From Streptomyces erythrochromogenes (GTDB taxonomy: Bacteria; Actinomycetota; Actinomycetes; Streptomycetales; Streptomycetaceae), in contig NZ_CP108036.1 in NCBI RefSeq assembly GCF_036170895.1, forward strand, positions 2,356,001-2,420,000: DNA of 64,000 nucleotides. The letters run 5' to 3'. The notes under the pieces were generated by a model. That model was not told where the DNA came from, made no database searches, and worked only from the letters and a program-made list of their open reading frames with translations. The position numbers and the translations under genes are program-made. Shown here one piece after another: positions 43,696 through 52,264 of this stretch (position 1 is its first letter; every line of letters starts with the position of its first letter).

Positions 43696-46479
43696 TCAGT
43701 AACTGGGGAGGGTCCGCGGCCCGAGATCACCGCGGGCGGGCGGATGGGCGACCCGGACCGTGGCGCTGAGCACGGAGATCCCCTCGACGGCGACGACGAC
43801 CGGCTCCAGGGAGACGCCGATCACCTCGGGATGGTCCTCCACCAGCCGGGACAGCCGCAGGAGCACCTCCTCCAGGGCGGGGGTGTCGACCGGGTCGCTG
43901 CCGCGCCAGCCGAAGAGGAGGGGCGCCGCCCGGATGGACCGGACCAGTCCGGCGGCGTCCCGGTCGGTCGCCGGGACCAGCCGGTGGGCGGTGTCGCCGA
44001 GCAGCTCGGAGGCGACCCCGGCGAGCCCGAAGGAGAGGACGGCGCCGGCGGCCGGGTCGATCACGGACCGGACGACGGTGTCGACGCCCCGCGGCACCAT
44101 GGCCTGGACCACGGGCTGGAGCTCGCCCGGCTTGCCCAGCGCGTCGGTGAGCTCCTCGTACGAGCGCCTCAGCTCGGCCTCGTTCGTGAGGTCGAGCCGT
44201 ACGCCGCCCAGGTCCGCGCGGTGGCGCAGGTGCGGGGCGGTGGTCTTGAGGGCGACCGGGTAGCCCAGGACCGCGGCGGCCCGGACGGCGGCGTCGGCGC
44301 TGGGCGCGGGGAGCGTGGGCAGGACCCGGATCCCGTAGCGCGCGAGCAGCTCGCGGGCGTCCCAGTCGCTCAGGGTCAGCACGGCCCCGCCGTCGACGTC
44401 CGCGAGCAGCCCGGCGAGCTGGGTCGCGGCGCCGGCCTCGTCGATGTCCTCGTACTCGGGGACCTGCCCGGCGTCGGCGAGGGCCCGCCGCCACTGCCCG
44501 TAGCGCACGGCCTCCGCGACGGCCTTCACGGCGCGCTCGGCGGCGGGGTAGCTGGGGATCCGGACCGGGTCGGCGGTGGCGGTGGCCGCGGCGGCGGCCG
44601 GGGTCCAGGGGGTGTCCGCGGCGGGGCGGTCCGGCGTCTCGGCGGCGGGTCCGCGGGTCGCGGACAGGGCCTGCACCAGCTCGGCCAGTTCCACGTGCAC
44701 GACCGCCACCGGCTTGCCGGGGGCCTCGGCGACGGCCTCGCGGAGCGCGTCGGCCAGGTCGTCGGCGAGGGCGTGCTCGCTGACCCACGGAATGGCGTTC
44801 ACGACCACCGCGTCGCAGTCGTCGGAGGCGAGGGCGGCGGCCAGCGCGGCGCGGAAGTCCGCCGGGGACGCCGCGGTCGTCAGGTCCAGGGGCGGCAGCG
44901 GCCGCAGGCCCTGGGTCAGGCAGGCGTCGTAGGTGAGGACCCCGAGGGACTCGGAGTTGCCGAGGATCGCGATCCGGGGTCCGGCGGGCAGCGGCTGCGA
45001 GGCCAGCAGGAGGCCGACGTCCACCAGCTCGGTGACCGTGTCGACCCGGATGACGCCGGCCTGCCGCAGGAGGGCGGAGACGGTGTCCTCCGACAGCCGG
45101 GTGCCGGGGACGACGTGCCCGGCGGGGGTGTGGCGGCCGCCCTTGGCGACGACCACGGGCTTGACGGCGGCGGTCCGGCGGGCGAGGCGGGTGAACTTCC
45201 GCGGGTTGCCCAGGGTTTCGAGGTACAGCAGGGCGACGTCGGTGGCCTCGTCCTCGTACCAGTACTGGAGGATGTCGTTGCCGGAGACGTCGGCCCGGTT
45301 GCCCGCGGAGACGAAGGAGGACAGGCCTTCGCCGCGCCGGACCAGCGCCGAGAGCAGGGCGATCCCGATCGCCCCGGACTGCGTGAACAGGCCGGTCCGG
45401 CCGCGCATCGGCATCGGCGCGGGGGTCAGCGAGGCGTTGAGCTCCACCTCCGGAGCGGTGTTGATCACCCCGTAGGCGTTGGGTCCGATGAGGCGCATCC
45501 CGTACGAGCGCACCTGCCGCAGCAGCTCGCGCTGGCGGGCGAGTCCTGCCGGGCCGCTGTCCCCGTATCCGGCGGAGAGGACGACGAGCCCCTGCACGCC
45601 GTGCTCGCCGCAGGCGGCCACCGCCTCGGGCACCCGCTCGGCCGGGACCGCGATCACGGCGAGGTCGACGGGGGCGCCGACGGCCTCGACGGAGCGGTAG
45701 GCCCGCACCCCGTCGAGGAGGTCGCGCGTGACGGCCTCGTTGACGGCGTAGAGGTGGCCGTGGAAGCCGCTGTCGCGCAGGTTGCGCAGCGCGGCGGCGC
45801 CCACGCCGGCGCCGGAACGGCTGACGCCGACGACGGCCACCGAGCCGGGGGCCAGCAGTCGCTGCACGGAGCGGGCTTCGGCGCGCTGTTCCCGGGCGCG
45901 CTGCACGGCGAGGGATTGGGCGGTGGGTTCGAGGTCGAGGGTGAGGTGGACCGAGCCGTCCTCGAAGCTGCGCTTCTGCTCGTAGCCGACGTCCGTGAAC
46001 ACCTTGATCATCTTGGTGTTGGCGGGCAGCACCTCGGCGGCGAACCGGCGGATGCCGCGCTCGCGGGCCACCGCGCCGATGTGTTCGAGGAGCGCGGAGG
46101 CGACCCCGCGGCCCTGGTGGGCGTCCTGGACGAGGAAGGCGACCTCGGCCTCGTCGGCGGGAGCGGAGGCGGGCCGGCCGTCGGGACCGATGCGGTCGTA
46201 GCGGACGGTGCCGATGAACTCCTCGCCGATGGTCGCGGCGAGGCCCACCCGGTCCACGTAGTCGTGGTGCGTGAAGCGGTGCACGTCGCGGTCGGAGAGG
46301 CGGGGGTAGGGCGCGAAGAAGCGGTAGTACTTCGACTCGTCCGAGACCTGCTCGTAGAAGCTGACGAGCCGGCCGGCGTCCTCGGTGGTGATGGGCCTGA
46401 TCCGGGCGGTGCCGCCGTCGCGGAGGACGACGTCGGCTTCCCAGTGGGCCGGGTAGGACGGGTCCGACTCTATGGTCAT
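43696..46479 (-). CDS. GNAT acetyltransferase fused to an NDP-forming acyl-CoA-synthetase-like protein (Pat-type)
   Basis: 927 residues. An N-terminal GNAT domain (about residues 15-185) has the acetyl-CoA loop HQGRGVASALLEHIG. A CoA-binding/ligase region follows (SVAVVGVSRSGAGVGAAALRNL, LFTQSGAIGIALLSALV), then a C-terminal ATP-grasp domain (GYPVALKTTAPHLRHRADLGGVRLDL). Where active acyl-CoA synthetases have the phospho-His motif SHTGAL, this protein reads GRHTPAGHVVPGTRLSEDTV, so the synthetase part is probably inactive. The layout matches the S. lividans protein acetyltransferase PatA, which acetylates acyl-CoA synthetases. ATG 46479 is preferred over 46485 for its AAGG spacing. Confidence 0.9.
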   Translation of the reverse strand: MTIESDPSYPAHWEADVVLRDGGTARIRPITTEDAGRLVSFYEQVSDESKYYRFFAPYPRLSDRDVHRFTHHDYVDRVGLAATIGEEFIGTVRYDRIGPDGRPASAPADEAEVAFLVQDAHQGRGVASALLEHIGAVARERGIRRFAAEVLPANTKMIKVFTDVGYEQKRSFEDGSVHLTLDLEPTAQSLAVQRAREQRAEARSVQRLLAPGSVAVVGVSRSGAGVGAAALRNLRDSGFHGHLYAVNEAVTRDLLDGVRAYRSVEAVGAPVDLAVIAVPAERVPEAVAACGEHGVQGLVVLSAGYGDSGPAGLARQRELLRQVRSYGMRLIGPNAYGVINTAPEVELNASLTPAPMPMRGRTGLFTQSGAIGIALLSALVRRGEGLSSFVSAGNRADVSGNDILQYWYEDEATDVALLYLETLGNPRKFTRLARRTAAVKPVVVAKGGRHTPAGHVVPGTRLSEDTVSALLRQAGVIRVDTVTELVDVGLLLASQPLPAGPRIAILGNSESLGVLTYDACLTQGLRPLPPLDLTTAASPADFRAALAAALASDDCDAVVVNAIPWVSEHALADDLADALREAVAEAPGKPVAVVHVELAELVQALSATRGPAAETPDRPAADTPWTPAAAAATATADPVRIPSYPAAERAVKAVAEAVRYGQWRRALADAGQVPEYEDIDEAGAATQLAGLLADVDGGAVLTLSDWDARELLARYGIRVLPTLPAPSADAAVRAAAVLGYPVALKTTAPHLRHRADLGGVRLDLTNEAELRRSYEELTDALGKPGELQPVVQAMVPRGVDTVVRSVIDPAAGAVLSFGLAGVASELLGDTAHRLVPATDRDAAGLVRSIRAAPLLFGWRGSDPVDTPALEEVLLRLSRLVEDHPEVIGVSLEPVVVAVEGISVLSATVRVAHPPARGDLGPRTLPSY

Positions 46480-46625
46480 GCGCATACCTTACGGCCGGAC
46501 CGGGCCGTAGAGCGCTCGCGCGGCGCAGTAGGCAAGCCGGTGCAAACCGGTGCAAGCTGGGGAAGGTCGAGGAGCGGCGAGATTCGGGCCGAGGGTCGGT
46601 CGGAGCATTCAGGGTGCCGTGAGAG

Positions 46626-46641
46626 ACTGGTCTAGACAACC
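46626..46641 (+). promoter_or_regulatory. DasR-responsive element (dre) upstream of ptsH
   Basis: ACTGGTCTAGACAACC contains the dre core GGTCTAGAC recognised by the GntR/HutC regulator DasR (consensus near AGTGGTCTAGACCACT). It lies 24-39 bases before the ptsH ATG. DasR repression of PTS genes, including ptsH, in response to amino-sugar phosphates is established in S. coelicolor. Confidence 0.85.
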
Positions 46642-46664
46642 GTAAGAACCTGAAGGGCATCACC

Positions 46665-46946
46665 ATGGCAGAGCGCCGCGTCAACGTCGGTTGGGCCGAG
46701 GGCCTGCACGCTCGTCCCGCCTCGATCTTCGTCCGTGCGACGACCGCTTCCGGCGTCCCGGTGACCATCGCGAAGTCCGGCGGCGACCCCGTCAACGCCG
46801 CCTCCATGCTGGCGGTACTGGGCCTGGGCGCCCAGGGCGGCGAGGAGATCGTCCTCGCCTCCGAGGCCGAGGGTGCGGAGGTCGCACTGGACCGCCTCGC
46901 GAAGCTGGTCGCCGAGGGTCTCGAAGAGCTCCCCGAGACCGTCTGA
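46665..46946 (+). CDS. ptsH: PTS phosphocarrier protein HPr
   Basis: 93 residues. His15 in GLHARPAS is the phospho-acceptor. Ser47 (NAASMLAVLGLG) sits where Gram-positive HPr has its regulatory serine, though the surrounding sequence differs. HPr passes phosphate from enzyme I to sugar-specific IIA components. The ATG follows GAAGGG. The dre operator upstream and a strong terminator downstream make it a monocistronic DasR-controlled gene. Confidence 0.97.
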   Translation: MAERRVNVGWAEGLHARPASIFVRATTASGVPVTIAKSGGDPVNAASMLAVLGLGAQGGEEIVLASEAEGAEVALDRLAKLVAEGLEELPETV

Positions 46947-46975
46947 CCCTTCGGGTTCACCCCGCGCAGCGCGAA

Positions 46976-47016
46976 CGGCGAAGCCGCGACCCCCACGAGG
47001 GGCCGCGGCTTCGCCG
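46976..47016 (+). terminator. Terminator of ptsH
   Basis: CGGCGAAGCCGCG (46976-46988) pairs with 47004-47016 (CGCGGCTTCGCCG), with a further CCCC/GGGG stem toward the loop. TTTC follows. It lies 30 bases after the ptsH stop. Confidence 0.85.
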
Positions 47017-47192
47017 TTTCGGAGACGGGGAAGTACCGCTCGCCGGAAAAGAAGACCGGCGCCCTCTCGCCGGAGGGCATTTCGCCGCACGACATTCGCC
47101 GCGCGACTTTCTGCCCGCCTACAGGAATTCGGCGCAGCGAATTGTCCCGCGCAGCGAATTCGCGCGATTCCATCCTTTGTATACGGCTCCTG

Positions 47193-47870
47193 TTAATGCC
47201 GGCCGCTCGACATGTTTACGGCAGGTTGCGAAGTGCTCACCGCCGGCCGCTGCCGCAGCCGGTGCGCGGCGGCCGCGCGGTCGGCGTGGACCGCGGCCAG
47301 CGTCCGCGCCCGCTCGGCGTCCCCGCGGGCCACCGCGTCCACGATCGCGCCGTGTTCCGCCCAGGACTCCGCGGGCCGGACCGGCGCCTCCACCACGAAC
47401 ATCCACGCCAGCTTGTGCCGCATCTGGGTGAGCAGCGCGATCAGCCCGGGGCTGCCGGAGGCCTGTGCGAGCGTCTCGTGGAACCAGCCCCCCAGCGCCC
47501 GCAGATCCTCGCCCTGGCCCCGCCTGGCCCGCTCCTGACCCAGCCTGACCAGCCCGCGCAGCACCTTGAGGTGCGCGTCGGTGCGGCGCCGGGCGGCCCT
47601 GGCCGCCGCGAGCGGCTCCAGCAGCATCCGCAGCTCCAGCAGATCCGCCGCCTCCTGCGCGGTCGGCTCGGCCACACAGGCCCCGGCGTGCCGCCGCGTG
47701 GTCACGAAGCCCTCGGACTCCAGCGTCCGCAGGGCCTCGCGGACCGGGACGCGCGAGACTCCGTACCGGCGGGCCAGCACCTCCTCGGTCAGCCGACCGC
47801 CTGGTTCGAACACCCCGGAGACGATGTCGTCGCGAATTGCCGTGCATACCGCGTGCGCAGGAATACGCAA
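47193..47870 (-). CDS. GntR-family transcriptional regulator (FadR/FCD type)
   Basis: 225 residues. The N-terminal winged helix shows AVCTAIRDDIVSGVFEPGGRLTEEVLARRYGVSRVPVREALRTLESEGFV, and the C-terminal FCD effector domain contains LLELRMLLEPLAAARAA and GWFHETLAQASGSPGL. FCD regulators bind small organic acids or sugar acids; the ligand is not evident. The TTG at 47870 is chosen because GGAGG lies seven bases upstream and the conserved domain begins at once; longer starts lack a ribosome site. It is convergent with ptsH. Confidence 0.88.
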   Translation of the reverse strand: MRIPAHAVCTAIRDDIVSGVFEPGGRLTEEVLARRYGVSRVPVREALRTLESEGFVTTRRHAGACVAEPTAQEAADLLELRMLLEPLAAARAARRRTDAHLKVLRGLVRLGQERARRGQGEDLRALGGWFHETLAQASGSPGLIALLTQMRHKLAWMFVVEAPVRPAESWAEHGAIVDAVARGDAERARTLAAVHADRAAAAHRLRQRPAVSTSQPAVNMSSGRH

Positions 47871-47999
47871 GACCGAACCTCCGCCTATTTCCGACCGCCA
47901 GCCCCCGTGCGCGCTCACGCGCACGCATCGACTCTATTGCAGCACAGCATAATTTCGAGAGCGGACAGAAATCCGAAACATTGCGTCGGAGCGCAAAAA

Positions 48000-48035
48000 C
48001 ACGAAGACCCCGGCTCGGGAGGCGGGGTCTTCGTG
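48000..48035 (-). terminator. Rho-independent terminator of the M23 peptidase gene
   Basis: A 13-bp perfect stem (CACGAAGACCCCG at 48000-48012 and its complement at 48023-48035) is followed on the minus strand by TTTTTG. It lies 44 bases after the stop of the leftward peptidase gene. Confidence 0.9.
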
Positions 48036-48078
48036 AAGCTGTGCGCTGCGCGCTGTGCCCGGTGGGCGGCGCGGAGGG

Positions 48079-48879
48079 TCAGAGGCTGACGCCGTGCGAG
48101 CGCAGGTACGCGATCGGGTCGATGTCCGAGCCGTACTGCGAGCCGCTGCGGGCCTCGAAGTGCAGGTGCGGGCCGCTGGAGTTGCCGGTGGAGCCCGACA
48201 GGCCGATCTGCTGGCCCGGGGTGACCTGCTGGCCGACGGAGACGTTCAGCGACGACATGTGGCCGTACTGCGTGAACGTGCCGTCGTTGTGCTTGATGAC
48301 GACGTTGTTGCCGTACGCACCGCCCCAGCCGGCCTCGACGACGGTACCGAAGCCCACTGCGTGGACCGAGGTGCCGGAGGCGGCGTGGAAGTCGATGCCG
48401 GTGTGGCTGCCGGAGGACCACATGCCGCCGCCCGCCTTGTACTGCGTGCTGACGTACGAGTCGTCCAGCGGGGAGACGAAGGTGTTGAGGCGCTTGCGCT
48501 CCTCCTCGCGGGCGGCGCGCTCGGCGGCCTCGCGCTCGGCCTTCGCCTTGGCCTCGGCGAGGCGCTTGGCCTCGGCGGCCTTCTGCTTGGCGTCGGCCTC
48601 GGCCTGCGCCTTGGCGGCGGCGTGCTCGGCGGCGCGCTGCTGGGACTCGGCCTGGTCCGCGATGTCGCCCGCGAGGTCCTCGGCGACGACGACGGCACCC
48701 AGCCCGTTCTCCGGGGCGGAGCTGCTGTGGTTGTCCGCGGCGAAGGCCGGGGCGGCGAGGGAGCCGACCACACCCGTGGTGGCGATCGCGGCGATACCGG
48801 CGTAGCCGGCGGTCTTCTTGCTCAGGCGGCTGGAACCACGGTGCTTGCCGGTACCAGCGGGACGACTGCCAAACGCCAT
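48079..48879 (-). CDS. Secreted M23-family peptidoglycan endopeptidase
   Basis: 266 residues. A basic N-terminus and hydrophobic stretch (TAGYAGIAAIATTGVVGSLAAPAFA) with AxA give a signal peptide. A strongly charged Ala/Lys/Glu coiled coil (about residues 75-130) follows. The M23 domain carries the Zn ligands SHTGIDFHA (HxxxD) and GPHLHFEA (HxH). It likely cleaves peptidoglycan cross-links or activates hydrolases. It is preceded by a c-di-AMP riboswitch at about 48905-49050, a placement typical of Streptomyces cell-wall hydrolases, and followed by a strong terminator. Confidence 0.94.
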   Translation of the reverse strand: MAFGSRPAGTGKHRGSSRLSKKTAGYAGIAAIATTGVVGSLAAPAFAADNHSSSAPENGLGAVVVAEDLAGDIADQAESQQRAAEHAAAKAQAEADAKQKAAEAKRLAEAKAKAEREAAERAAREEERKRLNTFVSPLDDSYVSTQYKAGGGMWSSGSHTGIDFHAASGTSVHAVGFGTVVEAGWGGAYGNNVVIKHNDGTFTQYGHMSSLNVSVGQQVTPGQQIGLSGSTGNSSGPHLHFEARSGSQYGSDIDPIAYLRSHGVSL

Positions 48880-48904
48880 GAAGGGTTTGATCCTTTCCTT
48901 CCTT

Positions 48905-49050
48905 CTCGCCTACCGGGTTAGCTGACGGGTTCGGAGCAGGAAGGTCTCCTACGGGCCTCCTCTTGCGAGGGGGTCCGATTCACCCCAGGGACTGATGTGG
49001 GTCCCCGGCTCCCCAGGCTCGCGCCTGACGGGGACTCGGCGATCGCTGCC
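48905..49050 (-). promoter_or_regulatory. ydaO/yuaA-type c-di-AMP riboswitch
   Basis: Reading the minus strand, the leader of the M23 gene shows the conserved ydaO blocks in order: GGGGAGCCGGGGACCC, TGGGGTGAAT, a variable GC stem, GAACCCGTCAGCTAACC, and GTAGGCG. These are the ligand-binding core of the c-di-AMP riboswitch, which in Streptomyces lowers expression of wall hydrolases at high c-di-AMP. Boundaries are approximate because the 5' stem was not folded. Confidence 0.92.
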
Positions 49051-49191
49051 CGGTGCCGCGGGTGCGGCGGGCACAACTGACGGACAGCACGCCCGACGCT
49101 AGGCGGATCATCAGTCAATCGCCAAACAGACGCGGCTTTTTGTTGCGTACGCCACACCGCATACAAGCAACCTCACCACTAAACGGACAAA

Positions 49192-49225
49192 AAGGGGCTC
49201 CGGCGGAAAACCGCCGGAGCCCCTT
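49192..49225 (-). terminator. Rho-independent terminator of the M16 peptidase operon
   Basis: A 15-bp perfect stem (AAGGGGCTCCGGCGG at 49192-49206 and its complement at 49211-49225) has loop AAAA, and the minus strand continues CCCCTTTTTG. It lies 42 bases after the second M16 stop. Confidence 0.93.
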
Positions 49226-49266
49226 GCGCCCTGAGTCAGTTGCCCGTAGTCCGGGCGCCCGTGGCG

Positions 49267-50658
49267 TCAGTTGGTGACGACCGTGACCTCACCGATCCCG
49301 AGGGCCCGCACGGGCTCCTCGATCAGCGCGGCGTCGCCCACCAGGATCGTGACCAGCCGGTCCGCCGGGAACGCCTTCACGACCGCCGTGGTGGCCTCCA
49401 CCGTGCCGGTTTCGGCCAACTGCGCGTACAGCTGTGCCTGGTAGTCGTCCGGCAGCTCCTGCTCGACCTGGTCGGCCAGGGTGCCGGCGACCGAGGCGGC
49501 CGTCTCGAACTTCAGCGGGGCCACGCCCACCAGGTTCTGCACGGCCACATCGCGTTCGGCGTCGGTCAGACCGCCCTCCGCGAGGGTGCGCAGCACCTTC
49601 CAGAGGTCTTCCAGCGCCGGCCCGGTGTTGGGGGTGTCCACCGAGCCGCTGATGGCGAGCATCGAGGCGCCCTTGCCGTCCGCGGTGGAGCGCAGCACCT
49701 GGCCGAAGGCGCGCACCCCGTAGGTGTACCCCTTCTCCTCGCGCAGCACCTTGTCCAGGCGGGAGGTGAGGGTGCCGCCCAGGCAGTACGTGCCGAGCAC
49801 CTGGGCCGCCCATACCCGGTCGTGGCGGTCCGCCCCGATCCGGCCGATCAGCAGCTGCGTCTGGACCGCGCCGGGCCGGTCGACGATGACCACGCGGCCG
49901 GTGTCGTCGGCGGTCACCGGCGGGACGGGGCGGGCCTGGCCGGTGTCGCCGGTCCAGGCGCCCAGGGTGTCCGCCAGCACGGCGTCAAGGTCGATGCCGG
50001 TCAGGTCGCCGACGACCACCGCGGTGGCGGTGGCCGGGCGTACGTGGGCCTCGTAGAAGGCGCGTACGGCGGCGGAGTCGATCCGCGCGACCGTCTCCTC
50101 GGTGCCCTGGCGCGGCCGGGACATCCGCAGGGACGCCGGGAAGAGCTCCTTGGAGAGCTGCTTGGCGGCGCGGCGCTGTGGGTTGGCCAGCTCGTGCGGG
50201 ATCTCGTCGAGCCGGTTGCGCACCAGGCGGTCGACCTCGGCGTCGGCGAACGCGGGGGCGCGCAGCGCCTCGGCGAGCAGGCCCAGCGCCTTGGCCAGCC
50301 GGGAGGCCGGGACCTCCAGGGAGACACGCAGTCCGGGGTGGTCGGCGTGCGCGTCGAGGGTGGCTCCGCAGCGCTCCAGCTCGGCCGCGAACTCCTCGGC
50401 GGTGTGCTTGTCGGTGCCCTCCGACAGGGCGCGCGCCATGATGGTCGCCACGCCGTCCAGGCCCTCGGGCTCGGCGTCGAGGGGCGCGGTGAGGTTGATC
50501 TCGACCGCGACGACCTGCTGGCCCGGGCGGTGGCAGCGCAGCAGGGTCAGCCCGTTGGACAGCGTCCCGCGCTCGGGGGCCGGGAAGGCCCACGGCTGCG
50601 GCTCTCCGGCCTGCGGGCGCGGGTGGAAGGTCATCGTGACGGCTGCGGTGTCGCTCAC
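49267..50658 (-). CDS. M16-family peptidase-like subunit lacking the zinc motif
   Basis: 463 residues with two M16 half-domains. At the position of the HxxEH zinc site this protein reads IMARALSEGTDKHTAEEFAAELERCGA, so the catalytic residues are missing. Other M16 fold features remain (SLRMSRPRQGTEETVARID, LGGTLTSRLDKVLREEKGYTYGVRAF, the conserved R-Y region). This is the pattern of the inactive partner in heterodimeric M16B peptidases. The GTG at 50658 overlaps the stop of the active subunit (GTGA), supporting 1:1 coupled synthesis. Confidence 0.88.
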   Translation of the reverse strand: MSDTAAVTMTFHPRPQAGEPQPWAFPAPERGTLSNGLTLLRCHRPGQQVVAVEINLTAPLDAEPEGLDGVATIMARALSEGTDKHTAEEFAAELERCGATLDAHADHPGLRVSLEVPASRLAKALGLLAEALRAPAFADAEVDRLVRNRLDEIPHELANPQRRAAKQLSKELFPASLRMSRPRQGTEETVARIDSAAVRAFYEAHVRPATATAVVVGDLTGIDLDAVLADTLGAWTGDTGQARPVPPVTADDTGRVVIVDRPGAVQTQLLIGRIGADRHDRVWAAQVLGTYCLGGTLTSRLDKVLREEKGYTYGVRAFGQVLRSTADGKGASMLAISGSVDTPNTGPALEDLWKVLRTLAEGGLTDAERDVAVQNLVGVAPLKFETAASVAGTLADQVEQELPDDYQAQLYAQLAETGTVEATTAVVKAFPADRLVTILVGDAALIEEPVRALGIGEVTVVTN

Positions 50659-52028
50659 TGCTCCGCCCCCTCGTTCTCGTCGCTGTCGGCGTTCTCTTCG
50701 CCCTCTTCGCCCTCGGCGCCGTCCGCCGCGAGCGGCTCGTAGACGAGCACCGCGCGGTTGTCCGGGCGCAGTCGGGCCGCGGCCACGGCCTGCACCTCCT
50801 CGGCGGTGATGTCGAGGACGCGCTGGACGGCGGTGAGGGCCAGCTGCGGGTCGCCGAACAGCACCGCGTACCGGCACAGTTCGTCGGCACGGCCGGCCAC
50901 CGTGCTCAGCCGGTCCAGCCACTCGCGCTCCAGCTGCGCCTGCGCGCGCTCCATCTCCTCGGCGGTCGGGCCCTCGGCGGCGAACCGCGCGAGCTCCTCG
51001 TCGACGGCCGCTTCGATGGCGGGGATCTCGACCCCGCTGGAAGTCTTGACGTCCAGCCAGCCCAGCGACGGCGCGCCGGCCAGGCGCAGCATGCCGAAGC
51101 CGGCGGCGACGGCCGTCTGGTCGCGGCGTACCAGCCGGTTGTGCAGCAGCGAGGACTCGCCGCCGCCCAGGATGGTCAGGGCCACGTCGGCGGCGTCGCA
51201 CTCGCGGGTGCCGTCGTGCGGCAGCCGGTAGGCGGCCATCAGCGCGCGGGCCGGGACCTCCTCGACGATCTCCTCGCGCAGCTGCTCCCCGATGATGTCG
51301 GGCAGCGAGCCGTCACGGGGCGGCTGCTTGCCGTCGTGGGCGGGGATGGTGCCGAAGTACTTCTCGATCCAGGCGAGCGTCTTCTCCGGGTCGATGTCCC
51401 CGACGACCGACAGCACCGCGTTGTTGGGCGCGTAGTACGTACGGAAGAAGGCGCGCGCGTCCTCCAGGGACGCGGCGTCCAGATCGGCCATGGAGCCGAT
51501 CGGGGTGTGGTGGTACGGGTGGCCCTCGGGGTACGCCAGGGCCGTCAGCCGCTCGAAGGCGGTGCCGTAGGGGACGTTGTCGTAGCGCTGGCGGCGCTCG
51601 TTCTTGACGACGTCGCGCTGGTTCTCCATCGATTCGTCGTCCAGGGCGGCCAGCAGCGACCCCATCCGGTCCGCCTCCAGCCAGAGCGCGAGCTCCAGCT
51701 GGTGGGTCGGCATCGTCTCGAAGTAGTTGGTGCGCTCGAAGCTGGTGGTGCCGTTGAGGGAGCCGCCGGCGCCCTGGACCAGCTCGAAGTGGCCGTTGCC
51801 GGGTACGCTCGCCGAACCCTGGAACATCAGGTGCTCGAAGAGGTGAGCCAGGCCGGTACGCCCCTTGACTTCGTGGCGCGAGCCGACGTCGTACCAGAGG
51901 CAGACCGCGGCGACCGGGGTCAGGTGGTCCTCGGACAGCACCACGCGCAGGCCGTTGGCCAGCCGGTGCTCGGTCGCTGTCAGGCCGCCGGAGCCGGCCT
52001 GGGCTGTGGCCGTGTGACCCATGGGCAT
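50655..52028 (-). CDS. M16-family zinc metallopeptidase, active subunit
   Basis: 457 residues. The zinc motif is HLFEH (TGLAHLFEHLMFQGSAS), with the downstream Glu ligand in MENQRDVVKNERRQRYD. The RLPHDGTRECDAADVALTILGGGESSLLHNRLVRRDQTAVAAGFG region is the usual C-terminal M16 half. It degrades small peptides or processes precursors; the natural substrate is unknown. ATG 52028 has AAGGG at good distance; ATG 52022 is possible. A Glu/Asp-rich tail ends the protein. It forms an operon with the inactive partner. Confidence 0.92.
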   Translation of the reverse strand: MPMGHTATAQAGSGGLTATEHRLANGLRVVLSEDHLTPVAAVCLWYDVGSRHEVKGRTGLAHLFEHLMFQGSASVPGNGHFELVQGAGGSLNGTTSFERTNYFETMPTHQLELALWLEADRMGSLLAALDDESMENQRDVVKNERRQRYDNVPYGTAFERLTALAYPEGHPYHHTPIGSMADLDAASLEDARAFFRTYYAPNNAVLSVVGDIDPEKTLAWIEKYFGTIPAHDGKQPPRDGSLPDIIGEQLREEIVEEVPARALMAAYRLPHDGTRECDAADVALTILGGGESSLLHNRLVRRDQTAVAAGFGMLRLAGAPSLGWLDVKTSSGVEIPAIEAAVDEELARFAAEGPTAEEMERAQAQLEREWLDRLSTVAGRADELCRYAVLFGDPQLALTAVQRVLDITAEEVQAVAAARLRPDNRAVLVYEPLAADGAEGEEGEENADSDENEGAEQ

Positions 52029-52264
52029 GTGGTCCCTTCGATCGCGATGCAGAGATTTCCGTCAGACCTGCCACTGTATGCAAGCGCGTCGGCCACCGGA
52101 TAAGTTCCCGGGCCAGACCTGGGTCGGAGTCGGCGTTGTCGGTCCCTCGGGCCACAATGGTCCGCGTCGTACCCCCCGCCGGACTCCGGCAGGACCCAGC
52201 CAGACCCCGCCAGACCAGCCAGACACCCAGCACATCCCATTCTTGGTTAAGGAGCCGCGCAGCG

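Noticed and set aside
43744..46635. A 963-codon plus-strand frame antisense to the Pat-type gene
   Set aside because: Shadow frame rich in Val/Gly/Asp/His without any family pattern.
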